In this document: one piece after another, positions 25,141 to 33,209 of the stretch | Position numbering within the stretch: position 1 is the stretch's first letter | Layout: each line of letters begins with the position of its first letter | NCBI RefSeq assembly: GCF_014596575.1 | Contig: NZ_NASZ01000033.1 | Coordinates: 1-36,188, forward strand | Reading direction: 5' to 3' | Length of the DNA stretch: 36,188 nt | Source: Flavobacterium pokkalii | GTDB lineage: Bacteria; Bacteroidota; Bacteroidia; Flavobacteriales; Flavobacteriaceae | The notes under the pieces: model-generated | Told to the model about the DNA's origin: nothing | Database searches by the model: none | Seen by the model: only the letters and a program-made list of their open reading frames with translations | Position numbers and translations under genes: made by a program

Positions 25141-26415
25141 TTAAATGCTGGGAGCAAAGGTGTAAACCGTATTAGGATAAATCATTTTGGCTGTATATTT
25201 CGAAATGAAACAGGCTGCCAGAATTGGGAAAAATAAAGTGTAATTATTGGTTAAACCACAAACTAAAAAGATTGCGGTAAACGGAGCGTGAATACTCGCG
25301 CTTAAAACAGCAGCCATTCCGATAACCATAAAATTGATTGGGATAATTTGGGTATCAAAAAAAGTATTGAGTACCGAAGCGACTAAAAGTCCCAAAAAAG
25401 CCCCGATAAAAAGGCTGGGAGCAAAAACGCCACCGTCGCCACCGGAAGCCAGTGTAACGGAAGTAACAACCGGTTTTAAAAACAATATTCCTAAAAAACT
25501 GAAAGCTAATGTAAGTGTTAAAGGGATTTCGTTATGAGTTGAAGTAATTGTTTTGATGGCATGATAACCTTCGCCGTAAAGCTGTGGAAAAATAAAAAGG
25601 GAAATACTTAATACAACAGAACCAAAGATGATTTTGTAATAATGCGTTTCAATTTTGGCAAATTGTGCTTTGAAGAACAACACGCATTTTGTTAAATAAA
25701 CCGAATTTATTCCCGCTAAAATTCCCAGTAAAATAAAATAAGGAATCGCTTTTAGGTGCCAGGAGTTGATATTAACGGCAAAAAGAGGTTCTTCTTTTAA
25801 TATGGTTAACAACCCAAAAGCAATAGAAACGGCAATTAAATTTGAAATGATAAAGGCACGGGTAATTTTTCTCGAAATAACTTCTATAGCAAATAAGATT
25901 CCAGCGATTGGACTGCTGAATAAAGCAGTGATTCCGGCTGCTACACCTGCACAAATTAATTCGGTTTTGTACTGACGGAAAATATTTTCTTTTTGGTGTG
26001 CTACCGAACCAATAGTAGCCGTAGCTACCACAGTAGAAACTTCGATTCCGGTAGAACCGCCAAAAATTACAGTTAATAATCCATTAATCGTATGCGATGG
26101 GATTTTGTAAGAAGGAAGATTTTTGGTTTTCGAATTAGTACTTTCAAACACTTCTTTGATGCCTTTGTTTTCTTTTTTCTTAAAAAGATATTCTCGCAGA
26201 AAATAAATTACCGATAGACCAAAAACCGGAAAAAGAATATAGAAAAAGGGATTTACGTTTGCCTGATGAAAGAAAATTTCTTCATAATATTCGGTGATTT
26301 TTTTTAGACTAATTCCTAAAAAAGCAGAAAGAAAACCAATTAAAAGAGAGACGATTACTAGTTTTTTAAATTTAATAAGGTGGTAGTTTTTTTTAATTTG
26401 TGCAGTGGTTTTCAT
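25141..26415 (-). CDS. ClC-family anion channel or exchanger
   Basis: 424 residues, about ten hydrophobic segments. Signatures: GGSTGIEVS with Glu125 at the gating-glutamate position of GREGP; SSPIAGILFAIEVI; GEGYH; and GGDGGVFAPSLFIGAFLG near 328. The first selectivity block, normally GSGIP, reads KGIKEVF here, so the Ser and Pro are replaced. No C-terminal CBS domains. A -7 box (minus strand TAATTTTG, 26439-26446) lies 23 bases upstream. It leads the operon with the HPP gene. ClC proteins move chloride, nitrate or fluoride; which one cannot be told here. Confidence 0.93.
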   Translation of the reverse strand: MKTTAQIKKNYHLIKFKKLVIVSLLIGFLSAFLGISLKKITEYYEEIFFHQANVNPFFYILFPVFGLSVIYFLREYLFKKKENKGIKEVFESTNSKTKNLPSYKIPSHTINGLLTVIFGGSTGIEVSTVVATATIGSVAHQKENIFRQYKTELICAGVAAGITALFSSPIAGILFAIEVISRKITRAFIISNLIAVSIAFGLLTILKEEPLFAVNINSWHLKAIPYFILLGILAGINSVYLTKCVLFFKAQFAKIETHYYKIIFGSVVLSISLFIFPQLYGEGYHAIKTITSTHNEIPLTLTLAFSFLGILFLKPVVTSVTLASGGDGGVFAPSLFIGAFLGLLVASVLNTFFDTQIIPINFMVIGMAAVLSASIHAPFTAIFLVCGLTNNYTLFFPILAACFISKYTAKMIYPNTVYTFAPSI

Positions 26416-26438
26416 TACTTGAAATCTTTAATGAATGG

Positions 26439-26446
26439 CAAAATTA
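26439..26446 (-). promoter_or_regulatory. -7 box of the ClC-HPP operon
   Basis: Minus strand TAATTTTG (TAnnTTTG), 23 bases before the ATG at 26415. No clear TTG at 17-23 bases further upstream; the region there is the A-run of the neighbouring terminator. Confidence 0.45.
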
Positions 26447-26449
26447 TAT

Positions 26450-26478
26450 AAAAAAACAAAAAACCTGCGTTTTCGCAG
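26450..26478 (-). terminator. Terminator of the acetyltransferase-VOC operon
   Basis: CTGCG (26465-26469) pairs with CGCAG (26474-26478) around TTTT. On the minus strand it is followed by two runs of U (complement of 26450-26463). The stem is short but GC-rich. It lies about 140 bases past the VOC gene and next to the ClC promoter. Confidence 0.6.
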
Positions 26479-26540
26479 CAAAAAACAAGTTTTTTTTAAC
26501 TATAGGAAAAGTCAAATGTCTGTTTTTGATTTTGATTGCT

Positions 26541-26582
26541 GATGAGGTTTTGAAATGAGGGGTTTTGAAATGAGGGGTTTTG
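26541..26582. repeat. Short tandem repeat, 15-bp unit
   Basis: Nearly three copies of a 15-base unit TTTTGAAATGAGGGG (first copy shortened, last truncated) lie between the VOC gene and its terminator. They are noncoding, and no role is apparent. Confidence 0.7.
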
Positions 26583-26620
26583 TTAATCTGGTTTTTTAGG
26601 TTTAGAAATAAATTAAGAAA

Positions 26621-27010
26621 TTAAAGTTCGTAGAGTTCTATAGGTAATAAATCAGGGTCAGCAATGAAAGTAAAACGTTTTTGAGTGAATTCGTCAATTC
26701 GAATTGGCTCTGCAATAATGTTTTTTGAATTCAAAAAAGAAACATTTTTATCTAAATTTTCAACAGCAAAAGCTAAATGACGCAATCCGCAGGCTTCCGG
26801 ATTGGAGGGTCTTTCAGGCGGGTTTGGGAAAGAAAATAATTCGATGCAGTAATGTTCGTTGATGGCTAAATCGAGTTTGTATGATTTTCGGCTTTCGCGA
26901 TAAACTTCCCGGATTATTTTTAGTCCGAGGATTTCGGTGTAAAACCGTTTGGATTTTTCGTAATCAGAACAGATGACAGCAATATGATGGATGTTTTTTA
27001 GAGACAGCAT
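26621..27010 (-). CDS. VOC-family (glyoxalase-like, YaeR/GloA2 type) protein
   Basis: 129 residues, one vicinal-oxygen-chelate domain of two beta-alpha-beta-beta-beta modules. Probable metal ligands: His9 in NIHHIAV, Glu57 in CIELFSF, His78 in GLRHLAF and a Glu in the C-terminal IELYEL. The motif FPNPPERPSNPEACGLRHLAF is typical of the YaeR (GloA2) subgroup. The metal-dependent reaction is unknown; lyase or dioxygenase activity would be guesses. It follows the acetyltransferase by 15 bases, so the two share a transcript. Confidence 0.9.
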   Translation of the reverse strand: MLSLKNIHHIAVICSDYEKSKRFYTEILGLKIIREVYRESRKSYKLDLAINEHYCIELFSFPNPPERPSNPEACGLRHLAFAVENLDKNVSFLNSKNIIAEPIRIDEFTQKRFTFIADPDLLPIELYEL

Positions 27011-27025
27011 TTTGATAGTAGTTGG

Positions 27026-27583
27026 TTATTGATTCAGTTTTCGAATTACTTTGGCGGGATTGCCAACGGCGAGTGAGTTGTCGGGGATGTTTTTGGTGAC
27101 GACCGAACCAGCGCCAATGACGCATCCTTTTTCGATGGTTACTCCGGGACAAATGACTGAATTGCCCCCAATCCAACAATCGTCTCCGATAGTTATGGGT
27201 AGGGCATTTTCAAGTGTCTTTCTGAGTTCTGCATCGAGCGGGTGAGTGGCAGTGTAAAGTTGTGCTGCCGGACCAAAAAAAACATTCGAACCAATAGTGA
27301 CTTTTGCGCAATCAAGTACCACGCAATTGACATTGAAATAGACGTTGTCTCCGCAAAAAATATTATAACCGTAATCGCAATGAAAAGGTGGTTCGATGTA
27401 TAAATTTTTTCCGGCGTTTGGGATGAGTTCTTTTAAAATTTCTTTCGCTTTTTTAGTCAGTCGGTATTCCGTTACATTGAGTCGGTGGAGCAAATTTTTA
27501 GCTCTTCGACGGTCTTTTATCAAGGTAGGATCTCCGGCTAAATAATAGTCTCCGTCAATCATTTTTTCTTTCTCAGTTTTCAT
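27026..27583 (-). CDS. Sugar O-acetyltransferase (Maa/LacA type)
   Basis: 185 residues, the usual length of maltose/galactoside acetyltransferases. N-terminal Mac domain: MIDGDYYLAGDPTLIKDRRRAK. The left-handed beta-helix follows (IEPPFHCDYGYNIFCGDNV, VTIGSNVFFGP, ITIGDDCWIGGNSVICPGVT, VIGAGSVVTKNIPDNSLAVG). Catalytic His is in ATHPLD. It transfers acetyl from acetyl-CoA to a sugar; the real acceptor is unknown. First gene of a two-gene unit with the VOC protein. Upstream lies a long noncoding region. Confidence 0.93.
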   Translation of the reverse strand: MKTEKEKMIDGDYYLAGDPTLIKDRRRAKNLLHRLNVTEYRLTKKAKEILKELIPNAGKNLYIEPPFHCDYGYNIFCGDNVYFNVNCVVLDCAKVTIGSNVFFGPAAQLYTATHPLDAELRKTLENALPITIGDDCWIGGNSVICPGVTIEKGCVIGAGSVVTKNIPDNSLAVGNPAKVIRKLNQ

Positions 27584-28376
27584 GTTTTTTAGGTTGTTTT
27601 TTCAGATGTTGTTTTTGGTCTTTTTTCGGGTCAAAAAAGAGTCTGAAATAAGTGGTTTTTTAAGCTGGTTTTCAGGTGTCTTTTTTGTTGCTTGTAAAGA
27701 TAGGTTAAAAATGTAGAAGGACTGTTCTGAAGAAGAAGTAGTTTTAATGATTGTCAGGAAAAACAGCTGGTGGGTTTGTGAATCGTTAAAATGAAATCAG
27801 GAGAGGAGGATTGTTTTTTCGGAGATATTGTTGTCTTTTTTGTGTTTGTTTTAAGGGGAGTTTTTGATTGTTTTTACTTAAAGTAATTATTTAGATAGAT
27901 TGTCTTAAATTCTTAATTGTTTTTTAGGGTTTTAACCGTTTTGGTTTTTCAATACGTGTTTTTGTTGTTTTTAGCTTGTAAATCACAATATTAATTTTTT
28001 AGTTTAAATAATTAATTGTAATATACTGGATTTTAATTTTTTAATATATTGTTATAGATTATTTCTATAGTGGTTTTTTAAAGATTTTTGAGGTTATACT
28101 TGTGTTTTTTGATAATACAAAGAAGCTTGTGGTTCGAAAAAAATAAAAAAAACAAAACTAACTTTTAGAAGTTATGTGCTGTAAAAATAGTTTTTATTTT
28201 TAAACCAGTAATTGTTTTTTTTTGATGTTTTTCAGGTGGAATTTAGTCTTGTCGGATTTGTAGTTTTTGGGAAATTAGGATTGTCTAAAAATGATTTTTT
28301 GCTTGTTGTTTTTTTTAACTTAATTTATGGGTTGTTTTTTTAGAGCTTGTTTTTTATTTTTTAAATTTCGATTTTT

Positions 28377-28470
28377 AGAGGTGTTTTTTTGGACTTGAAA
28401 ACTTGTTTTTTTTGGGTAATCTTCGAGGTGTTTTTTAGCTTTTTTTGAAGTGTTTTTTGGAGTTGAAAAA
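28377..28470. repeat. Imperfect direct repeats in the T-tract region
   Basis: Two fuller copies (28377-28401 and 28446-28470) share GARGTGTTTTTT, then G-G-A, then TTGAAAA; a third, shorter copy (GAGGTGTTTTTTAG) lies at about 28434-28447. The T-run length differs by a base. No coding meaning is seen. Confidence 0.5.
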
Positions 28471-28657
28471 CATCAAAAATATACCTGTGAAAGAGGTTCT
28501 TTTTTGAGGTGAAAATTGGCTGTTTTTTCAGACTGTTTTTTTGATAAAAACACTCCTTTTTGAAGTAAGAAAAAATGAAAATAAAGAGTGTTGTTTTGAT
28601 ATTGTTGAGCAATAATTTTTTGTTAATGAAGTTCGGAAAACAATTAAAAGATTGTAA

Positions 28658-28689
28658 ATTCGTTTGGTCTATAATTTAAAAAAACGAAT
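28658..28689 (+). promoter_or_regulatory. Inverted repeat abutting the start of the thioredoxin gene
   Basis: ATTCGTTT (28658-28665) and AAACGAAT (28682-28689) form a perfect 8-bp inverted repeat 16 bases apart, ending right at the ATG (28690). It could be an operator or a leader hairpin next to the start codon. It has no U-run and so is not a terminator. Confidence 0.45.
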
Positions 28690-29166
28690 ATGAAATATTA
28701 TGTTTTAGCGGTAGCGGCGTTTCTTTTTTCGGTACAAATTCAGGCGCAAAAAGTAGCTGTTTTTGATTCTTATACCGCTTTTGAGAAAGCCGTTTTGGGA
28801 GATAAAAATACCACTTATGTAGTCAATTTTTGGGCTACCTGGTGTGCTCCCTGCGTGAAAGAATTACCCCATTTTGAACAGTTAAATTCCGAAAATAAAA
28901 AGCTAAAAGTAGTGCTTGTAAGTTTGGATTTTAAGACACAATATGAGACAGTATTATTGCCTTTTTTGAAGAACGAACAGATACAATCGGAGGTGGTTTT
29001 GCTTACGGATAAGGATTATAATAGCTGGCTTCCGGCCGTGGATAAAGACTGGTCGGGCTCTATTCCGGCTACTTTAATTCTTAAAAACGGGAAAAAATTT
29101 TTTGTAGAAAAGATGTTTTCTGACTACAATGAGTTAGATCAATATGTGAATTCAATTATTAATTAA
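28690..29166 (+). CDS. Exported TlpA-like thioredoxin
   Basis: 158 residues. Signal peptide 1-20 (MKYYVLAVAAFLFSVQIQAQ). Thioredoxin fold with active site WATWCAPC (Cys52, Cys55) and the cis-Pro in GSIPATLIL. Probably a periplasmic thiol-disulfide reductase of the TlpA/ResA kind, which reduces disulfides in partners such as apo-cytochromes. First of two thioredoxin-fold genes, with 11 bases between them; both likely act in the same envelope redox path. The natural partner is unknown. Confidence 0.92.
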   Translation: MKYYVLAVAAFLFSVQIQAQKVAVFDSYTAFEKAVLGDKNTTYVVNFWATWCAPCVKELPHFEQLNSENKKLKVVLVSLDFKTQYETVLLPFLKNEQIQSEVVLLTDKDYNSWLPAVDKDWSGSIPATLILKNGKKFFVEKMFSDYNELDQYVNSIIN

Positions 29167-29177
29167 CAGTTTTTATT

Positions 29178-29783
29178 ATGAAAAAATTATCGGTTTTGTT
29201 ATTGTTTGTTGCTGTGCTATTGGTATCAGCTTTTACGGTTATCGCTCCTTCGGGTTATAAAATTGGTGATACCGCTACTGATTTTAAGTTAAAATCGGTT
29301 GATGGGAAAATGTACAGTATGTCAGATTATAAGAGTGCAAAAGGTTTTATTGTTGTGTTTACCTGTAATCATTGTCCTTTTGCTAAAAAATACGAGGATC
29401 GGATTAATGATTTGGCTAAAAAATATAAGTCTAAAGGCTATGTTTTATTAGCAATTAATCCAAATGATCCGTCCGTACAACCTGATGACAGTTATGAATT
29501 AATGCAAAAAAGAGCTAAAGAAAAAGGATTTGCTTTTCCTTATTTATTTGACGAAGGACAAAAGATTTTTCCGCAATACGGAGCAACTAAAACGCCTCAT
29601 GTGTTTTTATTAGACAAAAATCGTGTGGTAAAATACATCGGAGCGATTGATGATAATGTGGACAGTGCGACTGAGGTGAAAGAGAAATATCTTGAAAACG
29701 CGATTGCTGCCCTGGAAAGCGGAAAAACACCTTCTCCGGAAGTGACTAAAGCTATTGGTTGCAGTATTAAAACCAAAAACTAA
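29178..29783 (+). CDS. Exported thioredoxin/redoxin-family protein
   Basis: 201 residues. N-terminal hydrophobic segment (5-22) is a signal peptide or anchor with no lipobox. AhpC/TSA-like redoxin fold: GDTATDFKLKSVDG, active site TCNHCPFA (Cys63, Cys66), GATKTPHVFLLD with the cis-Pro. The CxxC distinguishes it from a one-Cys peroxiredoxin and suggests thiol-disulfide exchange. A further Cys near residue 195 is close to the C-terminus. It ends the operon with the TlpA-like gene, followed by a good terminator. Confidence 0.9.
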   Translation: MKKLSVLLLFVAVLLVSAFTVIAPSGYKIGDTATDFKLKSVDGKMYSMSDYKSAKGFIVVFTCNHCPFAKKYEDRINDLAKKYKSKGYVLLAINPNDPSVQPDDSYELMQKRAKEKGFAFPYLFDEGQKIFPQYGATKTPHVFLLDKNRVVKYIGAIDDNVDSATEVKEKYLENAIAALESGKTPSPEVTKAIGCSIKTKN

Positions 29784-29803
29784 TTTTTTAAGAAATAATA
29801 GAG

Positions 29804-29833
29804 AAAGAGTAGGTGAGCAGCCTACTCTTTTTG
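29804..29833 (+). terminator. Terminator of the thioredoxin operon
   Basis: AAAGAGTAGG (29804-29813) and CCTACTCTTT (29821-29830) form a perfect 10-bp stem with a 7-base loop, then a T-rich tail. It overlaps the stop codon of the convergent minus-strand gene (29822) and may serve both. Confidence 0.88.
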
Positions 29834-30601
29834 TTTGATACAGTTTTTCCTAATGATAATTAAAACAGGGATTAGGAGCGAATAGGCGATGAAAAAAGGA
29901 ATGATGTATTCTGTCCATCCCGTTGCCAGCATTAATCCGATTAAGAGTAGTTGAAATCCCAATCCGTAAAGGGAAACTAAGGTCATGAACCAATGTGGGA
30001 ATTTGGATAAAGTGGCAGCTGAATAGTCTAATTTTTGAATGATTTTGTCAAAAATACCATAGCTCATTTGGTAAGTACTGAACAGGATTCCAACCCATTT
30101 TTGGCTTTCTCCGGCAAAGGCTTTAGGTGTTTTATTTTCGAAAATCTGGCTTGTTTTGTCGGCTCCTTTGCATTTGGAACGCAAAATAACATAATAATAA
30201 TTGTATAAAGTTCCCTGTAATTCGATGCAAAAGAAAGCCAGAAGTGCGGCCAGAAGTGAACTGTTGGAAACGAAACAGATAGTAACTAAAATTAAAAAGT
30301 TAAGAAGCATATCCAGTAAACTATCCAGGTATCTTCCGGTGTAAGAAGGTGTTTTTCTGATTCGGGCCAATTCGCCATCGGCTGCATCGATTATTGATTT
30401 TAAAATAAGAAAAAAACAAGCCCAATACGGATGATTGCTTAGAATACAGTATATGGAAATTAAGCCCGAAACTCCAAAAAGCAAGCTTACATGAATAGGT
30501 GTAAAACGCGTGTTTTTTAGTGTTTGGGCAATTTGGGTTCCTGCGGTTCTTCCGTAATCTGAGAAATCAAGAAATTTGTCTTTTGTAGCAAGTTTAGACA
30601 T
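29822..30601 (-). CDS. CDP-alcohol phosphatidyltransferase family protein
   Basis: 259 residues. The full signature DGxxARx8Gx3Dx3D is present: Asp75-Gly76, Ala79-Arg80, Gly89, Asp93, Asp97. Hydrophobic helices at about 36-54, 57-72, 92-125 and two near the C-terminus place it in the inner membrane. Such enzymes join a CDP-activated lipid (or inositol-type head group) to an alcohol. Which lipid is made cannot be told: it is longer than PgsA and lacks an obvious second domain. It follows ctaA on the same strand after 59 bases. Confidence 0.9.
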   Translation of the reverse strand: MSKLATKDKFLDFSDYGRTAGTQIAQTLKNTRFTPIHVSLLFGVSGLISIYCILSNHPYWACFFLILKSIIDAADGELARIRKTPSYTGRYLDSLLDMLLNFLILVTICFVSNSSLLAALLAFFCIELQGTLYNYYYVILRSKCKGADKTSQIFENKTPKAFAGESQKWVGILFSTYQMSYGIFDKIIQKLDYSAATLSKFPHWFMTLVSLYGLGFQLLLIGLMLATGWTEYIIPFFIAYSLLIPVLIIIRKNCIKQKE

Positions 30602-30660
30602 TTTTTTAAATGAATAAGGAAATGCGACACTATAGTCTATATAAATATAGGCAAAAAATC

Positions 30661-31689
30661 TTATTTAGACAATCGGTGCAGGCTGTATGTCATAGCAGAA
30701 AGCAGAAAAAACGCGTTGATTTGGTGAATTAAACCTAGCCATAACGGAACTCCGTAAAGCAAAGTGAAAACGCCAAGAGCAAACTGAACAAAAACAAGAA
30801 ATACCAAGGTTTGAATTCCTTTTTTCTGATTAAAGTCCAAATTGAATTTTCGGCTTTTGAAGTATAAATAAAGCATTATTCCAACAACTACATAAGCTAA
30901 AGTTCGGTGGATAAACTGCACGCCACTTTTTCCTTCGGTAAAACTCAAAAGTAAATTGTCCTGTTCCAGAAAAACACTGTCGTGAATAAATTGTCCGTCA
31001 CTCATTAAAGGCCAGTGATTGTGGATTAAGCCTGCGTTTAAACCAGCAACAAATCCACCGTAGATAATTTGTATTAATAGAAAAAACAGCGCATAACGAG
31101 CAATGTTTCGAAGTGATTTTTCAACATTTCTTTTTACCGGATAAATTAAATCTAAAGCTACCCAAAGTGTGTAGGCAAAGGTGATGAAGGCGAAAGTAAG
31201 GTGAAGTGCCAATCTGAAATGACTCACATCAGGGTCGTTTATTAACCCGCTTTTTACCATAAACCAGCCAAAAAAACCTTGTAAAGCTCCCATTCCTAAA
31301 AGAATAATAGATTTTTTGATGGTTGGTTTATCCAGTTTCTTTTTAATTAAAAACCATACAAAAGGGATTATGAAAACAATTCCTAAAATACGGGCGATAA
31401 ATCGGTGGAACCATTCCCAAAAATAGATTTGTTTGTAGTCTGAAATAGAAAAACCACCGTCTTTAAATTGATTGATTTTTTGGTATTCCGGAAATTGTTT
31501 GTAGTGTTCAAAAGCTTCCTGCCATTTCGCTTCAGTGAGAGGAGGGAAGGTGTCTTTGCCTAAATGCCAGTCGGTCATGGACAATCCGGAATTAGTCAAT
31601 CTGGTGATGCCACCCACAATAACCATTAAAAATATTAATAAACAACCTGAAAATAACCAGATAATTACGGCTTTGTTTTCTTTTTTCAT
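30661..31689 (-). CDS. ctaA: Heme A synthase, COX15/CtaA family
   Basis: 342 residues, about eight membrane helices. It converts heme O to heme A for cytochrome oxidase. Signatures: VGGITRLTNSGLSM (25-38), FWEWFHRFIAR with Glu92/His95, LALHLTF, FIHRTLAY and LIHQINAF, giving the histidine pairs for two hemes. Longer than the Bacillus enzyme and of the Cox15-like type common in Bacteroidota. It lies 25 bases after cca, so it may be read from the same transcript. No other cytochrome oxidase assembly gene is in the window. Confidence 0.95.
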   Translation of the reverse strand: MKKENKAVIIWLFSGCLLIFLMVIVGGITRLTNSGLSMTDWHLGKDTFPPLTEAKWQEAFEHYKQFPEYQKINQFKDGGFSISDYKQIYFWEWFHRFIARILGIVFIIPFVWFLIKKKLDKPTIKKSIILLGMGALQGFFGWFMVKSGLINDPDVSHFRLALHLTFAFITFAYTLWVALDLIYPVKRNVEKSLRNIARYALFFLLIQIIYGGFVAGLNAGLIHNHWPLMSDGQFIHDSVFLEQDNLLLSFTEGKSGVQFIHRTLAYVVVGIMLYLYFKSRKFNLDFNQKKGIQTLVFLVFVQFALGVFTLLYGVPLWLGLIHQINAFFLLSAMTYSLHRLSK

Positions 31690-31714
31690 TTTGTATTCTA
31701 TATTGTTTTGGAAC

Positions 31715-33133
31715 TTATTTCACTTTTTGCAACCCCAATTTTTCAGCGCGTTTTAAAACAAATTGATAAGCAGCTTTGTATTCGTTTGGAATTTCGCCTT
31801 CCAAAATAGCTTCTTTAACCGCTTCTTTCAAAATACCAATTTCTCTGGAAGGTTTTAAATCAAAGATTTCCATGATTTCTTCTCCGGAAATAGGTGGTTG
31901 GAAGTTACGAATGGAATCTTTTTCTTCGACTTCGACGATTTTTTTACGAACGATTTCAAAGTTTTTATGGTATTTTTTGAATTTTGCCGGATTTTTGGTG
32001 GTAATGTCAGCTTCGCAAAGTGTCATCAGATTTTCTACATCTTCTCCGGCATCAAAAACTAATCTTCTTACAGCTGAATCGGTCACAATATCCTGTGAAA
32101 GCACGATAGGTCTGGAACTCATTACGACCATTTTTTGAACAAATTTCATTTTTTGATTCAAAGGCATGTGCAAACGTTCAAAAATCTTTTTAACCATTTT
32201 CCCGCCTAAAAATTCGTGTCCGTGAAAGGTCCAACCTTGTTTTTTGTTGAATTTTTTAGTGGGTGCTTTACCAATATCGTGCAATAAAGCTGCCCAACGC
32301 AACCAAACATCGTCGGTGTTTGGGCAAATATTGTCGACAACTTCCAAAGTGTGGTAAAAATTGTTTTTATGGGTTTGTCCTTCAATTTCTTCTACCTGAT
32401 TCAAAGCAGTTAACTCCGGTAATAAAAGGTCTAAAAGACCTGTTTTGTATAAAAGTAAAAAACCAATCGAAGGTTTATCTGTTGCCAGAATTTTGTTCAA
32501 CTCATCAACAATCCGTTCCCCAGAGATGATGTTAATTCGTTCAGCATTATTTGTAATAGACTGAAGTGATTTTTCTTCAATTTCAAAATTCAACTGAGTC
32601 GCAAAACGGATGGCACGCATCATTCGCAAAGGGTCATCTGAATAAGTAATATCAGGATCCAAAGGCGTTTTCAGGATTTTACGTTCCATATCCTTAAGTC
32701 CGTCAAAAGGATCTAATAAATCTCCAAAATTAGATTCGTTCAGCGACAAAGCCAGTGCATTAATAGTGAAATCACGGCGGTTTTGGTCGTCTTCTAAGGT
32801 TCCGTTTTCTACAATTGGATTACGACTGTCTCGGGTATAGGATTCTTTTCGGGCGCCTACAAACTCAATTTCCGTGTCTCCAAAACGCAACATTGCCGTT
32901 CCGTAATTTTTAAAAACCTGTACTTTTGGTTTTTTGGGAAGTAAATCAGAAACTTTTAAGGCTAATTCAATTCCGCTACCTACGGCAACAATGTCGATGT
33001 CTTTTTTAAAATCACGACCTAAAATTAAATCTCTTACAAAACCGCCAATAACGTAGCTGTCAACATTCAATTCTTTTGAAGCCTGAGAGATTATTTCGAA
33101 AATCGGGTGATGTAAGGATTCTTTGTAGTTCAT
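31715..33133 (-). CDS. cca: CCA tRNA nucleotidyltransferase with HD domain
   Basis: 472 residues. It adds or repairs the 3' CCA end of tRNA. Class II nucleotidyltransferase head: GGFVRDLILGR (30-40), metal Asp pair in KDIDIVAVG, RRDFTINAL and DDPLRMMRAIRFATQLNF (template-like arginine region). A C-terminal HD domain (LLHDIGKAPTKK near 285, HGHEFLGG) suggests added phosphohydrolase activity. It lies 76 bases after the GxxExxY gene; beyond that is tsaC, another tRNA gene. The gap upstream holds one end of an inverted repeat that brackets the GxxExxY gene. Confidence 0.95.
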   Translation of the reverse strand: MNYKESLHHPIFEIISQASKELNVDSYVIGGFVRDLILGRDFKKDIDIVAVGSGIELALKVSDLLPKKPKVQVFKNYGTAMLRFGDTEIEFVGARKESYTRDSRNPIVENGTLEDDQNRRDFTINALALSLNESNFGDLLDPFDGLKDMERKILKTPLDPDITYSDDPLRMMRAIRFATQLNFEIEEKSLQSITNNAERINIISGERIVDELNKILATDKPSIGFLLLYKTGLLDLLLPELTALNQVEEIEGQTHKNNFYHTLEVVDNICPNTDDVWLRWAALLHDIGKAPTKKFNKKQGWTFHGHEFLGGKMVKKIFERLHMPLNQKMKFVQKMVVMSSRPIVLSQDIVTDSAVRRLVFDAGEDVENLMTLCEADITTKNPAKFKKYHKNFEIVRKKIVEVEEKDSIRNFQPPISGEEIMEIFDLKPSREIGILKEAVKEAILEGEIPNEYKAAYQFVLKRAEKLGLQKVK

Positions 33134-33142
33134 AGTTTGATT

Positions 33143-33161
33143 GCCACTAATTCACGAATTA
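33143..33161 (+). repeat. Left inverted repeat of the GxxExxY cassette
   Basis: GCCACTAATTCACGAATTA, matching the reverse complement of 33607-33625 at 17 of 19 positions. It lies 9 bases upstream of the cca start, inside the cca leader. Confidence 0.75.
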
Positions 33162-33209
33162 AATATGAAATTATTTTTCTCTAAAATGGCACAAATTTTA
33201 TTATTGATA

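Larger units (their letters stand above)
27584..28689. other. Long gene-free, T-tract-rich region
   Basis: About 1.1 kb with no convincing gene on either strand. The plus strand is dominated by T and G, with at least a dozen runs of six or more T between 28201 and 28560, most preceded by G. The only sizeable open frame (28361-28612, minus) translates these runs into Lys/Phe-rich low-complexity sequence and is not accepted. Imperfect repeats lie near 28377-28470, and a small inverted repeat CTTTTTT/AAAAAAG at about 27624-27643. The region separates two divergent operons. Confidence 0.7.

Noticed and set aside
28361..28612. 83-residue open frame on the minus strand
   Set aside because: Product is Lys/Phe-rich low-complexity sequence made by translating T-tracts, with no domain and no promoter; most likely chance.
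30637..30650. AT palindrome CTATAT-AA-ATATAG upstream of the phosphatidyltransferase gene
   Set aside because: A 6-bp A/T stem is expected by chance in this base composition; no terminator U-run at the right place.
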